64,000 bases of DNA from RGIG4097 sp964637515 (GCA_964637515.1 CAZWUI010000001.1:1-64000); one strand, 5' to 3'; shown: positions 1-7,435, counted from the first letter of the stretch. Translations and numbers: made by a program. The notes: generated by a model not told the origin, from the sequence alone.

Positions 1-61
1 CAAAGCAAAAGCGCACCCGACAGGGTGCGCAACTCTCGCGTGGTGTACCCGCCGAGAGTCG
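1..61 (-). repeat. Direct-repeat copy 1: tRNA-Arg 3' end plus terminator
   Basis: These 61 bases recur at 142-202 with one mismatch (base 20, a versus c). On the minus strand the unit holds the last part of the tRNA T arm, the 3' acceptor strand, CCA, and the hairpin GCGCACCC/GGGTGCGC followed by a T-rich stretch. Only the 142-202 copy continues into a complete tRNA. This copy stops at the T arm and runs into unrelated sequence, so it is a remnant or duplication and not a functional tRNA. The window edge cuts it. Confidence 0.8.
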
Positions 62-140
62 TAGGCGCAGCGCGCCGTAATAGCGTAGCGGGTGAACTTG
101 TTCTCGTTAGCGGAGCGTCAGTCACTTCCGAGTTCGTTTT

Positions 141-171
141 GCAAAGCAAAAGCGCACCCGCCAGGGTGCGC
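141..171 (-). terminator. Intrinsic terminator of tRNA-Arg
   Basis: Read on the minus strand, an 8-bp GC-rich stem (GCGCACCC at 152-159 pairing with GGGTGCGC at 164-171, four-base loop) is followed by TTTTGCTTTG. It lies about 10 bases after the CCA end of the tRNA, which fits a tRNA terminator. The same hairpin is repeated at 11-30. Confidence 0.8.
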
Positions 172-181
172 AACTCTCGCG

Positions 182-258
182 TGGTGTACCCGCCGAGAGT
201 CGAACTCGGAACCGCCGGCGTCGGAGGCCGGAATTCTATCCAGTTGAACTACGGATAC
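182..258 (-). tRNA. tRNA-Arg (anticodon CCG)
   Basis: The minus strand folds into a full cloverleaf. The acceptor GTATCCG pairs with CGGGTAC, the D stem is GTTC/GAAT, and the anticodon stem CCGGC/GCCGG encloses loop CTCCGAC with anticodon CCG. The variable loop has five bases, and the T arm CCGAG/CTCGG encloses TTCGACT. The discriminator is A and CCA is encoded. It reads the arginine codon CGG. A promoter lies just upstream at 270-298 and a hairpin terminator just downstream, so it appears to be transcribed alone. Confidence 0.95.
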
Positions 259-269
259 AAGCCTTTATC

Positions 270-298
270 ATTTTATCCGTTTTTCATCGCTTTCGCAA
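270..298 (-). promoter_or_regulatory. Sigma-A-type promoter for tRNA-Arg
   Basis: On the minus strand TTGCGA (293-298) and TAAAAT (270-275) are 17 bases apart, and the -10 box ends 11 bases before the tRNA 5' end. Confidence 0.6.
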
Positions 299-351
299 GT
301 GCTTTTGCGTTATGCGACAAAATAAGATAAAAATCTCGGTGAAATTACCCG

Positions 352-380
352 TTGCAATAAAACGAGCTTACCGCTATAAT
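352..380 (+). promoter_or_regulatory. Sigma-A-type promoter for the 503-2073 operon
   Basis: TTGCAA (352-357) and TATAAT (375-380) are separated by 17 bases. The leader to the first gene at 503 would be about 115 bases. I see no clear riboswitch or attenuator in it. Confidence 0.6.
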
Positions 381-502
381 ATCGTTGCAATCAAAAATTT
401 TGTCCGAATTTTCTGAAATCGACACTTTTCCCGATTGTTGTCGTTCAGTTTGTTTTTCTCGGCGGTTATAATCAAAGCATAAAAATCGTCAGGAGGCAGA
501 AA

Positions 503-862
503 ATGAATACAGACAAAATCTATGCAGAATCAATCGTAAACGAGTACACCGTGAAGGAAACGACCAAAGTCGTCCAACTCAAAAAACTCGACCAAAAAGC
601 AAAATCCCCCGCAAACATATTTGCTTACACTTTCGGAGTGATATGCGCACTCATTCTCGGCGTAGGTATGTGCTTGACCATGGGCAAACTCGGGGACGGA
701 TCGACTGCACTTTTCGCAGTGGGCGTCGTGGTCGGAGTGATCGGAATCGTAGGCGCGGCGGTCAATTACCCCATATACAAGAAGATGCTCGAAAAAGGCA
801 AGGCAAAATATGCGGCAGACATCGTTCGTATAGCAAAAGAAATCGCGGACGAAGAGGAATAA
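503..862 (+). CDS. Small two-helix membrane protein
   Basis: 119 residues. A basic and polar N-terminal part (about 1-35) is followed by two hydrophobic helices (about 39-60 and 68-90), the second ending in NYPIYKK, and a charged amphipathic tail. AGGAGG lies seven bases before the ATG and supports this start. It is the first gene of a + strand operon: the TetR gene starts two bases after its stop. Similar short proteins in Clostridia have, as far as I recall, been auto-labelled dihydropteridine reductase, but nothing in the sequence looks like an NAD-binding reductase, so I assign no enzyme function. Membrane location is inferred from the hydrophobic segments. Confidence 0.8.
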   Translation: MNTDKIYAESIVNEYTVKETTKVVQLKKLDQKAKSPANIFAYTFGVICALILGVGMCLTMGKLGDGSTALFAVGVVVGVIGIVGAAVNYPIYKKMLEKGKAKYAADIVRIAKEIADEEE

Positions 863-863
863 T

Positions 864-1463
864 ATGAACGCGGTTGCAAACAAAAACGAAACGAAATACC
901 AGAACACCGCCCGTCTATTCGACGAGGCGTTGCTCTTGCTTTTGGAGAAAAAGGAATATCCCTATATCACCGTCAAGGAGATATGCACGAAAGCGGGTGT
1001 CAATCGTTCGACTTTTTATCTGCACTACGAGACCATGGACGACCTTCTCCGAGAGTGCCTTGAAATGATTATCGGGCGTTTCAGAGAAAAGTACGAGGGC
1101 GGCGATTATTTCTGCGAAAGCGTGGGGACGGCAAGCAAAGAAAACTGCTTCTTCATCACCCCGAAATACCTTGAACCGTACCTTTCTTTCATCAAGGAGA
1201 ACAAGCGCATATTCCTGCTCATCACGAAGAAACCAGAGCTATTCGACGTGTTTAACATATCAAACCACATGTATAAAACCCTGTTTTCGCCAATTCTCGA
1301 CAAATTCAACGTTGCCGAAAAGGATAAGGAATACGTGTTTGAATACTTCTCGGGCGGAGTTATGGCGATCATAATGCGGTGGGTGAAAAACGATTGCGCA
1401 AGACCTATCGACGAAGTGATTTCACTCATCACTTCTTGCCTGCCCGCAAGGTTTGGGGACTAG
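864..1463 (+). CDS. TetR/AcrR-family transcriptional regulator
   Basis: 199 residues, the usual TetR length. The N-terminal helix-turn-helix is clear at about residues 30-60 (ITVKEICTKAGVNRSTFYLHY), and the variable ligand-binding region follows. The RST-FY-HY signature is typical of the recognition helix. The gene sits between two membrane-protein genes and overlaps the second at its stop, so it probably controls its own operon; the ligand cannot be read from sequence. The C-terminal half resembles the DhaS-like branch of the family only in general layout. Confidence 0.88.
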   Translation: MNAVANKNETKYQNTARLFDEALLLLLEKKEYPYITVKEICTKAGVNRSTFYLHYETMDDLLRECLEMIIGRFREKYEGGDYFCESVGTASKENCFFITPKYLEPYLSFIKENKRIFLLITKKPELFDVFNISNHMYKTLFSPILDKFNVAEKDKEYVFEYFSGGVMAIIMRWVKNDCARPIDEVISLITSCLPARFGD

Positions 1464-1464
1464 C

Positions 1465-2073
1465 GTGCAAAAAGTAAAATCCTTTCTCGAAAACAAAATA
1501 CTATCCATAATCATAACACTGCTTTTCGCAGTGTTTAATTTGGTTTTCGGGATAATCAAAAACTACGCTTTCGGGGTGAGCATCGCCGTCTACTACTTCC
1601 TGTTTTCCGCAATAAAAATATCCTTGTCCGCGGTGTCCGAAAAGGCGGAAAACCAAAGACCGCAACTTGTCGCAATCTCTGCGGGTTTGTTTGTCTTGAA
1701 CGTCGCGCTCGTCGCACCGATATCCCTTATGGTTATGTGGAAAAGAACGTTCAGCCTGGGCATTATTCCCGCAATAACCGTCGCGACTTACACCGTCTAC
1801 AAAATCGCAAGCTCTATCGTCAACTACACCAAGGCGCGCCACTCCGAAAACAAAATCGAAACAATCGGAAAATCCGCAAACCTTATTGATGCGGTCGTAT
1901 CCCTACTTCTTTTGCAAAACACCCTGCTCCTTTCTCAAAACTCCGAACTCCCCTACGATATGTACGTGCTATCCATATGCACGAGTGCGGCGGCGTACGT
2001 CGTCACGATAATCATATCCGCTCTCACCCTGTCGCGAGTCACGAAAAAAGCGCCCCAAAACGAAGCGCTTTAA
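1465..2073 (+). CDS. Multi-pass membrane protein, uncharacterised
   Basis: About 202 residues with roughly five or six hydrophobic segments, the clearest at about 12-30, 35-55, 72-92, 98-118, 140-160 and 170-190. I chose the GTG at 1465 because GGGGA lies about five bases upstream and the codon directly follows the TAG of the TetR gene; an in-frame TTG at 1453 would add four residues and overlap the TetR gene. It is the last gene of the three-gene operon. A role downstream of the TetR regulator, for example in efflux or a membrane response, is possible but unsupported. I do not recognise the family. Confidence 0.75.
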   Translation: MQKVKSFLENKILSIIITLLFAVFNLVFGIIKNYAFGVSIAVYYFLFSAIKISLSAVSEKAENQRPQLVAISAGLFVLNVALVAPISLMVMWKRTFSLGIIPAITVATYTVYKIASSIVNYTKARHSENKIETIGKSANLIDAVVSLLLLQNTLLLSQNSELPYDMYVLSICTSAAAYVVTIIISALTLSRVTKKAPQNEAL

Positions 2074-2109
2074 TCGGATAAAACAACAAAGGAGACTTGA
2101 TTTTAGTTA

Positions 2110-2151
2110 TTACACGCCGTCTTTACAGAAAACGAGTTTTGCATCGTCCAT
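2110..2151 (-). CDS. Candidate 13-residue micro-ORF
   Basis: An ATG at 2151 opens 13 codons (MDDAKLVFCKDGV) ending in tandem stops TAA TAA. GGAGG precedes the ATG by five bases, as good as any ribosome binding site in the window. It lies 27 bases after the stop of the 62-residue gene on the same strand and could be cotranscribed with it. The peptide is acidic to neutral with one cysteine and has no export signal. It could be a real micropeptide, a decayed gene start, or a chance Shine-Dalgarno plus ATG. Confidence 0.35.
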   Translation of the reverse strand: MDDAKLVFCKDGV

Positions 2152-2178
2152 ATTAACCTCCGTAAATCACTGTGTTTC

Positions 2179-2367
2179 TTACTCTTCCCAAGAAATCCAT
2201 CGACCGTTTCTCCACTCCGGATCGGTGAGTTCAAGACAGTATTCTTCCGGATCCGACCAGATTTTTTCAAGGTATTCAGTACCGAACTTGTCAAATTGTT
2301 TTGCCCATTCCAACTGTTCTTTCGTGCATTTTGTGAAGTGCTTTCCGTCTTGGATCATTTTTTTCAT
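2179..2367 (-). CDS. Small soluble protein of unknown function
   Basis: 62 residues, rich in Trp, Glu, Asp and Lys (for example EQLEWAKQF and WSDPEEYCLEL), with no membrane segment. The start at 2367 has GGAGG about eight bases upstream; an in-frame Met at codon 4 is a poorer choice. The low-complexity charged composition and the ribosome binding site argue for a real gene over the overlapping minus-strand frame at 2103-2294, which has no good start signal. No family is recognised. Confidence 0.55.
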   Translation of the reverse strand: MKKMIQDGKHFTKCTKEQLEWAKQFDKFGTEYLEKIWSDPEEYCLELTDPEWRNGRWISWEE

Positions 2368-2666
2368 ATTTTTACCTCCGCTTTAGGCAACAATGTTTTG
2401 CTGCCTTTCTTGCCTTTATTGTAGCCCACGACAATCGCGAAAAAATACCCCTTCTTGGGTGTAAAATCAACTTTTTTTGAAATTTTTTTAGAAATTCCGA
2501 AGTTGTCGCCCTACACTACGATACGAAAAACGCAATACAAATGTCAATGGGGTTTGGAAAAATTGTTTCTTCGAGCCAAAGTTGTTTCGAAAAATCATTC
2601 GTTTTCTATCATTCTAAACCATTGATTGACCAAATATTATTTTCAAAAATTTTTCACGAACAAACG
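2368..2666. other. Intergenic stretch without a recognisable gene
   Basis: About 300 AT-rich bases between two minus-strand genes. A TACAAT-like -10 box for the 62-residue gene can be seen near 2417, with a poor -35. I find no convincing coding frame with a ribosome binding site. Confidence 0.5.
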
Positions 2667-2692
2667 AAAAACGCACGAAGTCGTGCGTTTTC
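2667..2692 (-). terminator. Intrinsic terminator of the lipoprotein gene
   Basis: The inverted repeat AAAACGCACGA/TCGTGCGTTTT with a two-base centre is followed on the minus strand by TTTTTCGTTTG, about 45 bases after the stop of the lipoprotein gene. Confidence 0.75.
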
Positions 2693-2735
2693 TTTTGGAT
2701 TTCTGGTTGATTTTCACGTTTTCTGCGAGCTACGC

Positions 2736-3482
2736 TCACTTTTCAGACGTCACCTTTTTCAAGAAAGCAAGCACGTACTCCGTCGTTTTCACTTTTTGCT
2801 CCGCTTTTACTTCCGCAGTTGCGGGACCGTCGTTGAAAAGTCCTAACACCGTGTCGGTGTCGTTGGTGCTAAAACTCATATGGCAACCCGCAAGCATATG
2901 TTCTTCCCTGCTTTCAGGCAGCCTTTCTTTCGCTTCCGCTTTCATGGTAGCACTCAAAACACCGTCGTTTTCCGCTTCGAGAAGAAGCACGGGCAATTCA
3001 GAATCCGCAAGAGAATAGCCGTCAAACGTCAACGGCGCCAGCAAGACTACACCCATAACCTTATCCGCATTTTCAACGGTGCGCCTAATCCCTGCCCCAC
3101 CGCCTTGCGAATGTCCGCCGATGAAGAATTTGACGTTGGGATAGGTTTCAAAAGTCGGCTCTTCTTCGTCGTATTGCAAAAACGCAAACAAATTCGTGGA
3201 TATAACCACGAGATAACCCTGCTTTGCAAGTGCGCCCGCAAGATAGTCGTAACATTCAGGCGCAATCATCGTGCCAAGATAAAACAAAAAGCCGTATTTG
3301 GCAGTCACCCCTTTCGGCGCATACGTCACAAAAGAATCACCCTCCACGACTTCGTATTCGTAATTGTTGTCGGCAGAATAATCGATGAGATTCTCATCGC
3401 CCTTTTCGTTACACCCGAAAAAAGCAAGCAAACACACCGCCAACATAACAATCGAAATAATACTAATAGTTATTTTTCTCAT
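2736..3482 (-). CDS. Alpha/beta-hydrolase-fold lipoprotein
   Basis: 248 residues. The N-terminus is a lipoprotein signal peptide with a basic start, a hydrophobic core and a lipobox ending FFGC (Cys about residue 24), so the mature protein should be anchored on the outer face of the membrane. The nucleophile elbow GGHSQGG (about 140-146) is the lipase/esterase Ser motif, and later acidic and His residues (LEAENDG, AGCHMSF) fit the rest of the triad. The layout resembles dienelactone-hydrolase or chlorophyllase-type folds, and the substrate is unknown. It has its own promoter and terminator, so it is monocistronic. Confidence 0.8.
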   Translation of the reverse strand: MRKITISIISIVMLAVCLLAFFGCNEKGDENLIDYSADNNYEYEVVEGDSFVTYAPKGVTAKYGFLFYLGTMIAPECYDYLAGALAKQGYLVVISTNLFAFLQYDEEEPTFETYPNVKFFIGGHSQGGGAGIRRTVENADKVMGVVLLAPLTFDGYSLADSELPVLLLEAENDGVLSATMKAEAKERLPESREEHMLAGCHMSFSTNDTDTVLGLFNDGPATAEVKAEQKVKTTEYVLAFLKKVTSEK

Positions 3483-3499
3483 AATAATCTCCTGTCCTT

Positions 3500-3527
3500 A
3501 TTATACCAAAACCACTCCCACAGTCAA
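3500..3527 (-). promoter_or_regulatory. Promoter of the hydrolase lipoprotein gene
   Basis: On the minus strand TTGACT (3522-3527) and TATAAT (3500-3505) are 16 bases apart, followed by AGGAG just before the ATG at 3482. Confidence 0.65.
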
Positions 3528-3727
3528 CCCCATATTGCAACCGCCTTTTGAAATGCAAGACAAACCCTCCACCCACATGACGTTTTCGGGCATGGGTGTC
3601 CCGTCCTTGCGAACCCAAGTAAAAAGGACACAGATTCAAGTGCTCTCTATTTCGCTTGCGTTGTAAGAGACAACTGAACGTTCCTAAGAGGAAATATACA
3701 ACGTTTTATATATTTTGTGCATAAATG
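3528..3727. other. Intergenic stretch with a short + strand frame
   Basis: A frame from ATG 3553 to TAA 3666 encodes 37 residues without a ribosome binding site. The DNA contains an imperfect inverted repeat around a CCCATG/CATGGG pair. It reads more like an interspersed or remnant sequence than a gene. I see nothing else here. Confidence 0.3.
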
Positions 3728-3757
3728 AAAAGTCCGCCATTGTCGGCGGACTTTTTT
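3728..3757 (-). terminator. Intrinsic terminator after the pyrophosphatase-like gene
   Basis: AAAAGTCCGCC and GGCGGACTTTTTT form an 11-bp stem with a six-base loop. Read on the minus strand it follows the stop at 3807 and ends in a T run, so it closes the lipid kinase/pyrophosphatase operon. Confidence 0.8.
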
Positions 3758-3806
3758 ATATCGTTTGTTTATGTGTTGTTTTTGAGTTGATTAAACGTCG
3801 GTTTTG

Positions 3807-4175
3807 TCAAGGCATAATGATTTCGCTGTTATGATAACATTCTTGGAAGTCGATTGCTTTTGCAATTTCTTCTTTTGTGTAACGAGTGCCGTCTGCCGCC
3901 GCAACCCATTTGCATTCATCGTCGTCGTAGCGGTGCACGACTGCGACAACCACCCCTTCAAAGTAAGATAGCGGTTCATTTTCGCCAAGCACGTAGACGT
4001 CTTGTTCTTCGCCGTCTCCGCCGATAAGTCCGGCGATATAGCCGTAGTTGATCGGATAAAAAACACCCGCATGTTTCGGGTGTTCTGCGCCGATGGGTCT
4101 ATCCATCGTCACGCCGACGCGCCTGCCGATAATATCGAGATAGGAGCGTTTGAGTTCGTCTGTGAGTGCCGTCAT
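3807..4175 (-). CDS. Family I inorganic-pyrophosphatase-like protein
   Basis: 122 residues. The segment GVTMDRPIGAEHPKHAGVFYPINYGYIAGLI matches the start of the soluble family I pyrophosphatase fold (the Y-P-x-N-Y-G-Y element), and GDGEEQDVYVLG holds acidic residues of the kind that bind Mg2+. It is shorter than classical enzymes of about 170 residues, a compact form I associate with Firmicutes. If active it would hydrolyse PPi to two phosphates. Its ATG overlaps the stop of the lipid kinase gene (ATGA), so the two are translationally coupled. Confidence 0.75.
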   Translation of the reverse strand: MTALTDELKRSYLDIIGRRVGVTMDRPIGAEHPKHAGVFYPINYGYIAGLIGGDGEEQDVYVLGENEPLSYFEGVVVAVVHRYDDDECKWVAAADGTRYTKEEIAKAIDFQECYHNSEIIMP

Positions 4176-5041
4176 CTGAACATCTTCAACTTGCCGTGCA
4201 CAACTTCGATATCGAGTTTGGTATCTTCGATGATTTCGCCGTCGAGTTCAAAGCGACTGTCGTCAAGCGCTTCAATGGTGACTTTCTTTGCGGTGTATTC
4301 TCCACCCCACTCGGTGCCCACGTGCTTGCCGGACAAAAATTTTGCAAGTCTGAAAATGATGATACTCTTCTTCATCTCGCTGACGTAGCCGACGTTGAGA
4401 AGACCGTCGTCCACGACCGCACCAGGACAAATAGGTATGCCGCCGCCGATGAAACCGCCGTTGCCTACGCCGATCATGAACACGCTCGTATCCATAGTTT
4501 TGCCGTCGAGAGTCAGGCGCAAGTGGTGGAATCTGGTGTGAAGCAGAGTGTAGAACAAAGAATAGTAATACGCCGCTTTGCCTTTCAAAGTCTTGCAAGT
4601 TGCATACTTCAAAAGGACGTCCACGTCCATACCGCCGCCGCCGACGTTCAAGCAACGATATTTTCCGAGTTCCATATAGTCCACGTAACCGACGTTTCCG
4701 CCGAGAATGGTATCGATCGCCTTATCCACGTCCGTGGAATGCCCCGACTTTTTGATGAAGTCGTTACCACTTCCGCAAGCGACGAGGCCGAGGGTGACGT
4801 TGTCGAAATTCTCGATCCCGCAAAGCACTTCGTGGAAGGAACCGTCACCGCCCATAGCGATTATATTCGTGTCGGGAACGAGAGAAAGTTCGCGTGCGAT
4901 TTCGGTAGCGTGACCTGCGCACTCCGTTTCGTGCACGACGTATTCGACGCTCGCCTTATCCAATCTTTCTTTGACTTGCTGTAAGGCTTTCAAGGTTTTA
5001 CCCTTACCACCCGTAGGGTTCACGATAATGTGGTATATCAT
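4172..5041 (-). CDS. Diacylglycerol-kinase-family lipid kinase (DagK/YegS type)
   Basis: 289 residues. The start at 5041 has GGAGGA directly upstream; the longer frame to 5122 has no such signal. The catalytic domain shows NPTGGKGK at the N-terminus, MGGDGSFHEV (nucleotide-binding GGDG) at about 60, and GSGNDF at about 90, the hallmarks of DagK/sphingosine-kinase-like enzymes. A C-terminal beta-rich domain ends with a region like DGE, as in DgkB. It would phosphorylate a membrane lipid such as diacylglycerol at the inner membrane face, feeding phospholipid recycling. It is the first gene of a two-gene operon with the pyrophosphatase-like protein. Confidence 0.88.
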   Translation of the reverse strand: MIYHIIVNPTGGKGKTLKALQQVKERLDKASVEYVVHETECAGHATEIARELSLVPDTNIIAMGGDGSFHEVLCGIENFDNVTLGLVACGSGNDFIKKSGHSTDVDKAIDTILGGNVGYVDYMELGKYRCLNVGGGGMDVDVLLKYATCKTLKGKAAYYYSLFYTLLHTRFHHLRLTLDGKTMDTSVFMIGVGNGGFIGGGIPICPGAVVDDGLLNVGYVSEMKKSIIIFRLAKFLSGKHVGTEWGGEYTAKKVTIEALDDSRFELDGEIIEDTKLDIEVVHGKLKMFR

Positions 5042-5072
5042 AAACTCCTCCAAAAACGTATTTCTATATGAT

Positions 5073-5101
5073 ATATTAACACTTTCGCCCCGCCATGTCA
5101 A
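5073..5101 (-). promoter_or_regulatory. Promoter of the lipid kinase operon
   Basis: On the minus strand consensus TTGACA (5096-5101) and TAATAT (5073-5078) are separated by 17 bases, about 30 bases before the ATG at 5041. Confidence 0.75.
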
Positions 5102-5211
5102 AAGTTTTTGAACATTTTCCAAAAAATGTTGAAAAACTTCTGATTTCTAAAAAAACAAAATCAATCTTTCTCCCATAGGGAGAAAAAATTCTACGTGCTG
5201 AATTTGAGCAT

Positions 5212-5242
5212 AAAAAATCCCGACACGGTGTGTCGGGATTTT
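5212..5242 (-). terminator. Intrinsic terminator of the alcohol dehydrogenase gene
   Basis: AATCCCGACA/TGTCGGGATT form a stem over a five-base loop and are flanked by A and T runs. It lies about 20 bases after the stop at 5264 on the minus strand. The symmetric A/T flanks could also stop transcription from the other side. Confidence 0.85.
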
Positions 5243-5263
5243 CGGGTTTTTGGAATTTGCCAA

Positions 5264-6493
5264 TTACATGATTTGACGGTAGATGGCTTCGATTTCCTTT
5301 TTGCCCCAGACTTGAGGACAAGGATAAAGGGGATTTGCTTCCGAATATGCGTGGTCGATCATGCGAGGGAGATCTTCTTCTTTGATGAGTTGAGAACCGT
5401 CTTTCGCTCTGATCTTGGTGGGAACGTTCATGGCTGCATTGAGATCGTCAATCCATTGGATGAACGCTTTTGCTTTGCAGGATGCGCATTCGCCTTGGAT
5501 GCCGATGACGTCTGCGAGTTGTGCAAGTTTCTTCTCTGCGGACTTGCCGTATGCTTTGAGGACGTAAGGAAGGATGACTGCGTTTGCAAGACCGTGAGGC
5601 ACACCGTATTCACCGCCGAGGGTGTGTGCGACTGCGTGGACGTATCCGACGTATGCACGAGTGAACGCCTTACCTGCAAGGTACGCTGCTTTTTGCATAT
5701 TGTTACGTGCGGTGAGGTTCTTGGGTTCGTCGTACGCAAGCTTGAGGTTGTCGTGGATGAGTTTGACTGCTTCGATAGCATCCTTCTTGGTTTGAGAAGT
5801 GTTTTCACCGCCGATGTACGCTTCGACTGCGTGAGTCAATGCATCCATACCGGTCGTAGAAGTGATGTGAGGAGGAAGTCCGATTGTGAGATCGGGGTCC
5901 ATAACGACGTATCTCGGAATGAGGAACGGGTCGTTGATGGGGTATTTCTCGTGGGTTTCGGGGTTGGAGATGACCGCTGCGAGAGTTGCTTCGGAACCGG
6001 TGCCGGACGTGGTGGGGATAGCGACCAACGGTGCGGGGAATCTCTTCATGATCTTGATAAGACCTTTCATTTGAGGAACGGACTTTTTGGGTTTTGCGAC
6101 TCTTGCGCCGATGATCTTCGCGCAGTCCATTGCAGAACCGCCGCCGAGTGCTACGATGACGTCGCAGTTGTTCTCTTTGAACATCTTAAGACCGTCTTCG
6201 ATATTGCCGATGGTGGGATTGGGAACGACTTCGTGGAAAACGCAAGCGTTCATACCTTCCGCCTTGCACGCTTCGAGAATGGGAGTGTGCATACCGAGGT
6301 TGTAAAGACCGCCGTCGGTGACGATAAGGATGCTCTTGAATCCCTTGGATTTCAAGAACTTGGGAAGCTCTTTGACGCTGCCGGAGCCTGAAAGAGTTTT
6401 TTCATTTTGGTTCCAAGGAACGAGCCACATAAGGCACCATGCCGCTTTTTGGAACACTCTGCAACCAAATTTGTAAAGAGGATTAACGCTCAT
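5264..6493 (-). CDS. Iron-containing alcohol dehydrogenase
   Basis: 409 residues, the usual size for the Fe-ADH (group III) family. After an unusual 25-residue Trp-rich N-terminus comes the NAD(P)-binding domain with ALGGGSAMDCAK (about 115-126) and PTTSGTGSEAT. The all-helical metal domain has GMDALTHAVEAY and HAVAHTLGGEYGVPHG, which carry the Asp and His metal ligands. It would interconvert an aldehyde or ketone with an alcohol using NAD(P)H, in the cytoplasm, during fermentation. AGGAGG precedes the ATG. It has its own promoter and terminator. The exact substrate (butanol, propanediol, lactaldehyde and others) cannot be told from sequence. Confidence 0.92.
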   Translation of the reverse strand: MSVNPLYKFGCRVFQKAAWCLMWLVPWNQNEKTLSGSGSVKELPKFLKSKGFKSILIVTDGGLYNLGMHTPILEACKAEGMNACVFHEVVPNPTIGNIEDGLKMFKENNCDVIVALGGGSAMDCAKIIGARVAKPKKSVPQMKGLIKIMKRFPAPLVAIPTTSGTGSEATLAAVISNPETHEKYPINDPFLIPRYVVMDPDLTIGLPPHITSTTGMDALTHAVEAYIGGENTSQTKKDAIEAVKLIHDNLKLAYDEPKNLTARNNMQKAAYLAGKAFTRAYVGYVHAVAHTLGGEYGVPHGLANAVILPYVLKAYGKSAEKKLAQLADVIGIQGECASCKAKAFIQWIDDLNAAMNVPTKIRAKDGSQLIKEEDLPRMIDHAYSEANPLYPCPQVWGKKEIEAIYRQIM

Positions 6494-6547
6494 ACAATTT
6501 GCCTCCTGAATTTAAGGAAATAACCTTAGGTATATTTTTATGCATAT

Positions 6548-6576
6548 ATTATATAATCAAATTCCAAATTTAGCAA
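6548..6576 (-). promoter_or_regulatory. Promoter of the alcohol dehydrogenase gene
   Basis: On the minus strand TTGCTA (6571-6576) and TATAAT (6548-6553) are 17 bases apart. The leader of about 45 bases is AT-rich. Confidence 0.6.
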
Positions 6577-6647
6577 GCAATAAGTTTACTATTTTACTTA
6601 CAATCGCTATTCCGCGCCCTAAATGGCGGCGGACTCCCCTATTTGAC

Positions 6648-6676
6648 TTGCGAATAAAAGCGTTCGATGGTATAAT
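6648..6676 (+). promoter_or_regulatory. Promoter of the HAD phosphatase gene, abutting its start codon
   Basis: TTGCGA (6648-6653) and TATAAT (6671-6676) are 17 bases apart. The -10 ends six bases before the ATG at 6683, so the expected +1 coincides with the start codon and the message may be leaderless. There is no Shine-Dalgarno sequence. Confidence 0.6.
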
Positions 6677-6682
6677 GAAATC

Positions 6683-7372
6683 ATGAAAAATTTGACCGTA
6701 TTTGACCTTGACGGCACTCTTGCCGAACTCGGAAAGGGAGCGACGGCGGAAACTATCGCTCTGCTCAACGAACTATCCGCGAAATCTCGGATTGCAATTT
6801 CATCCGGGAAACCCACCTATTATCTTTGCGGATTCGCCCGCCAACTCGGCGTGCCCGACGTCATATTGATTGGGGAAAACGGATGCACCGTGCAGTTTGG
6901 AGTGGACCTACCGCCGAGAGAAAACGTCATACTTTGCTCATCGGACGAAGCAAGAGAAGAACTCGACTTCCTGAAAAATGGGATTATGAAACTTCTCCCC
7001 GACGTGTGGACTCAACCAAACCAAATTATGTTCACCCCCTTCCCCACGAGCGAAGAAGAGTTTGCGCTCATCCGCGGATTCGTCAAAGACAATGCGGACA
7101 GACTCACCCACGTGGATTGCTACGAGCATTGCGATTCGTTCGACTTCGTCCCCCACGGGCACGACAAATACACCGCTCTCGAATATCTAGAAACGAGAAT
7201 CGGCTCGACGAGAGAAAGCACGGTTGCAGTCGGTGACGGAGTGAACGACTACCCCATGTTCAAATACGCAAAAACCTCCGTCGGCGTACACGTTTTCGAC
7301 AGGTCGGCAGTCACCCACAATTTTGAAAAAATCGACGACGCAATCTCTTTCGTCATCGGATTGTTGAGCTGA
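6683..7372 (+). CDS. HAD-superfamily phosphatase, type IIB
   Basis: 229 residues. Motif I FDLDGTL (7-13) supplies the nucleophilic Asp, ISSGK (about 39) is motif II, and VGDGVNDYPMF (about 177-187) is motif IV. The cap inserted between motifs II and III is of type C2, which points to the Cof / sucrose-phosphate-phosphatase / phosphomannomutase-like branch. It would dephosphorylate a small phosphorylated sugar or a similar metabolite in the cytoplasm. The start has no ribosome binding site and lies next to a -10 box. A strong terminator follows. The substrate is unknown. Confidence 0.88.
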   Translation: MKNLTVFDLDGTLAELGKGATAETIALLNELSAKSRIAISSGKPTYYLCGFARQLGVPDVILIGENGCTVQFGVDLPPRENVILCSSDEAREELDFLKNGIMKLLPDVWTQPNQIMFTPFPTSEEEFALIRGFVKDNADRLTHVDCYEHCDSFDFVPHGHDKYTALEYLETRIGSTRESTVAVGDGVNDYPMFKYAKTSVGVHVFDRSAVTHNFEKIDDAISFVIGLLS

Positions 7373-7385
7373 AATAAAACAACAA

Positions 7386-7435
7386 AACACGGCGTTTATC
7401 TTGTCGAAACAGACAGATAAACGCCGTTTTAATTT
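7386..7435 (+). terminator. Intrinsic terminator after the HAD gene
   Basis: ACGGCGTTTATCT (7389-7401) pairs with AGATAAACGCCGT (to 7426) over a 13-base loop, followed by TTTTAATTT. It may also serve the opposing TetR gene on the other strand. Confidence 0.85.

Noticed and set aside
25..330. 101-codon + strand frame across the tRNA region
   Set aside because: It reads the antisense of the tRNA-Arg and its duplicated 3' end; the repeated residues come from the DNA repeat and not from a protein.
2103..2294. 63-codon minus-strand frame overlapping the 62-residue gene
   Set aside because: No ribosome binding site, while the alternative frame (2179-2367) has GGAGG in place.
5195..6391. 398-codon + strand frame opposite the alcohol dehydrogenase
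   Set aside because: The minus-strand frame is a complete Fe-ADH with all motifs, a ribosome binding site, a promoter and a terminator; the + frame has none of these.
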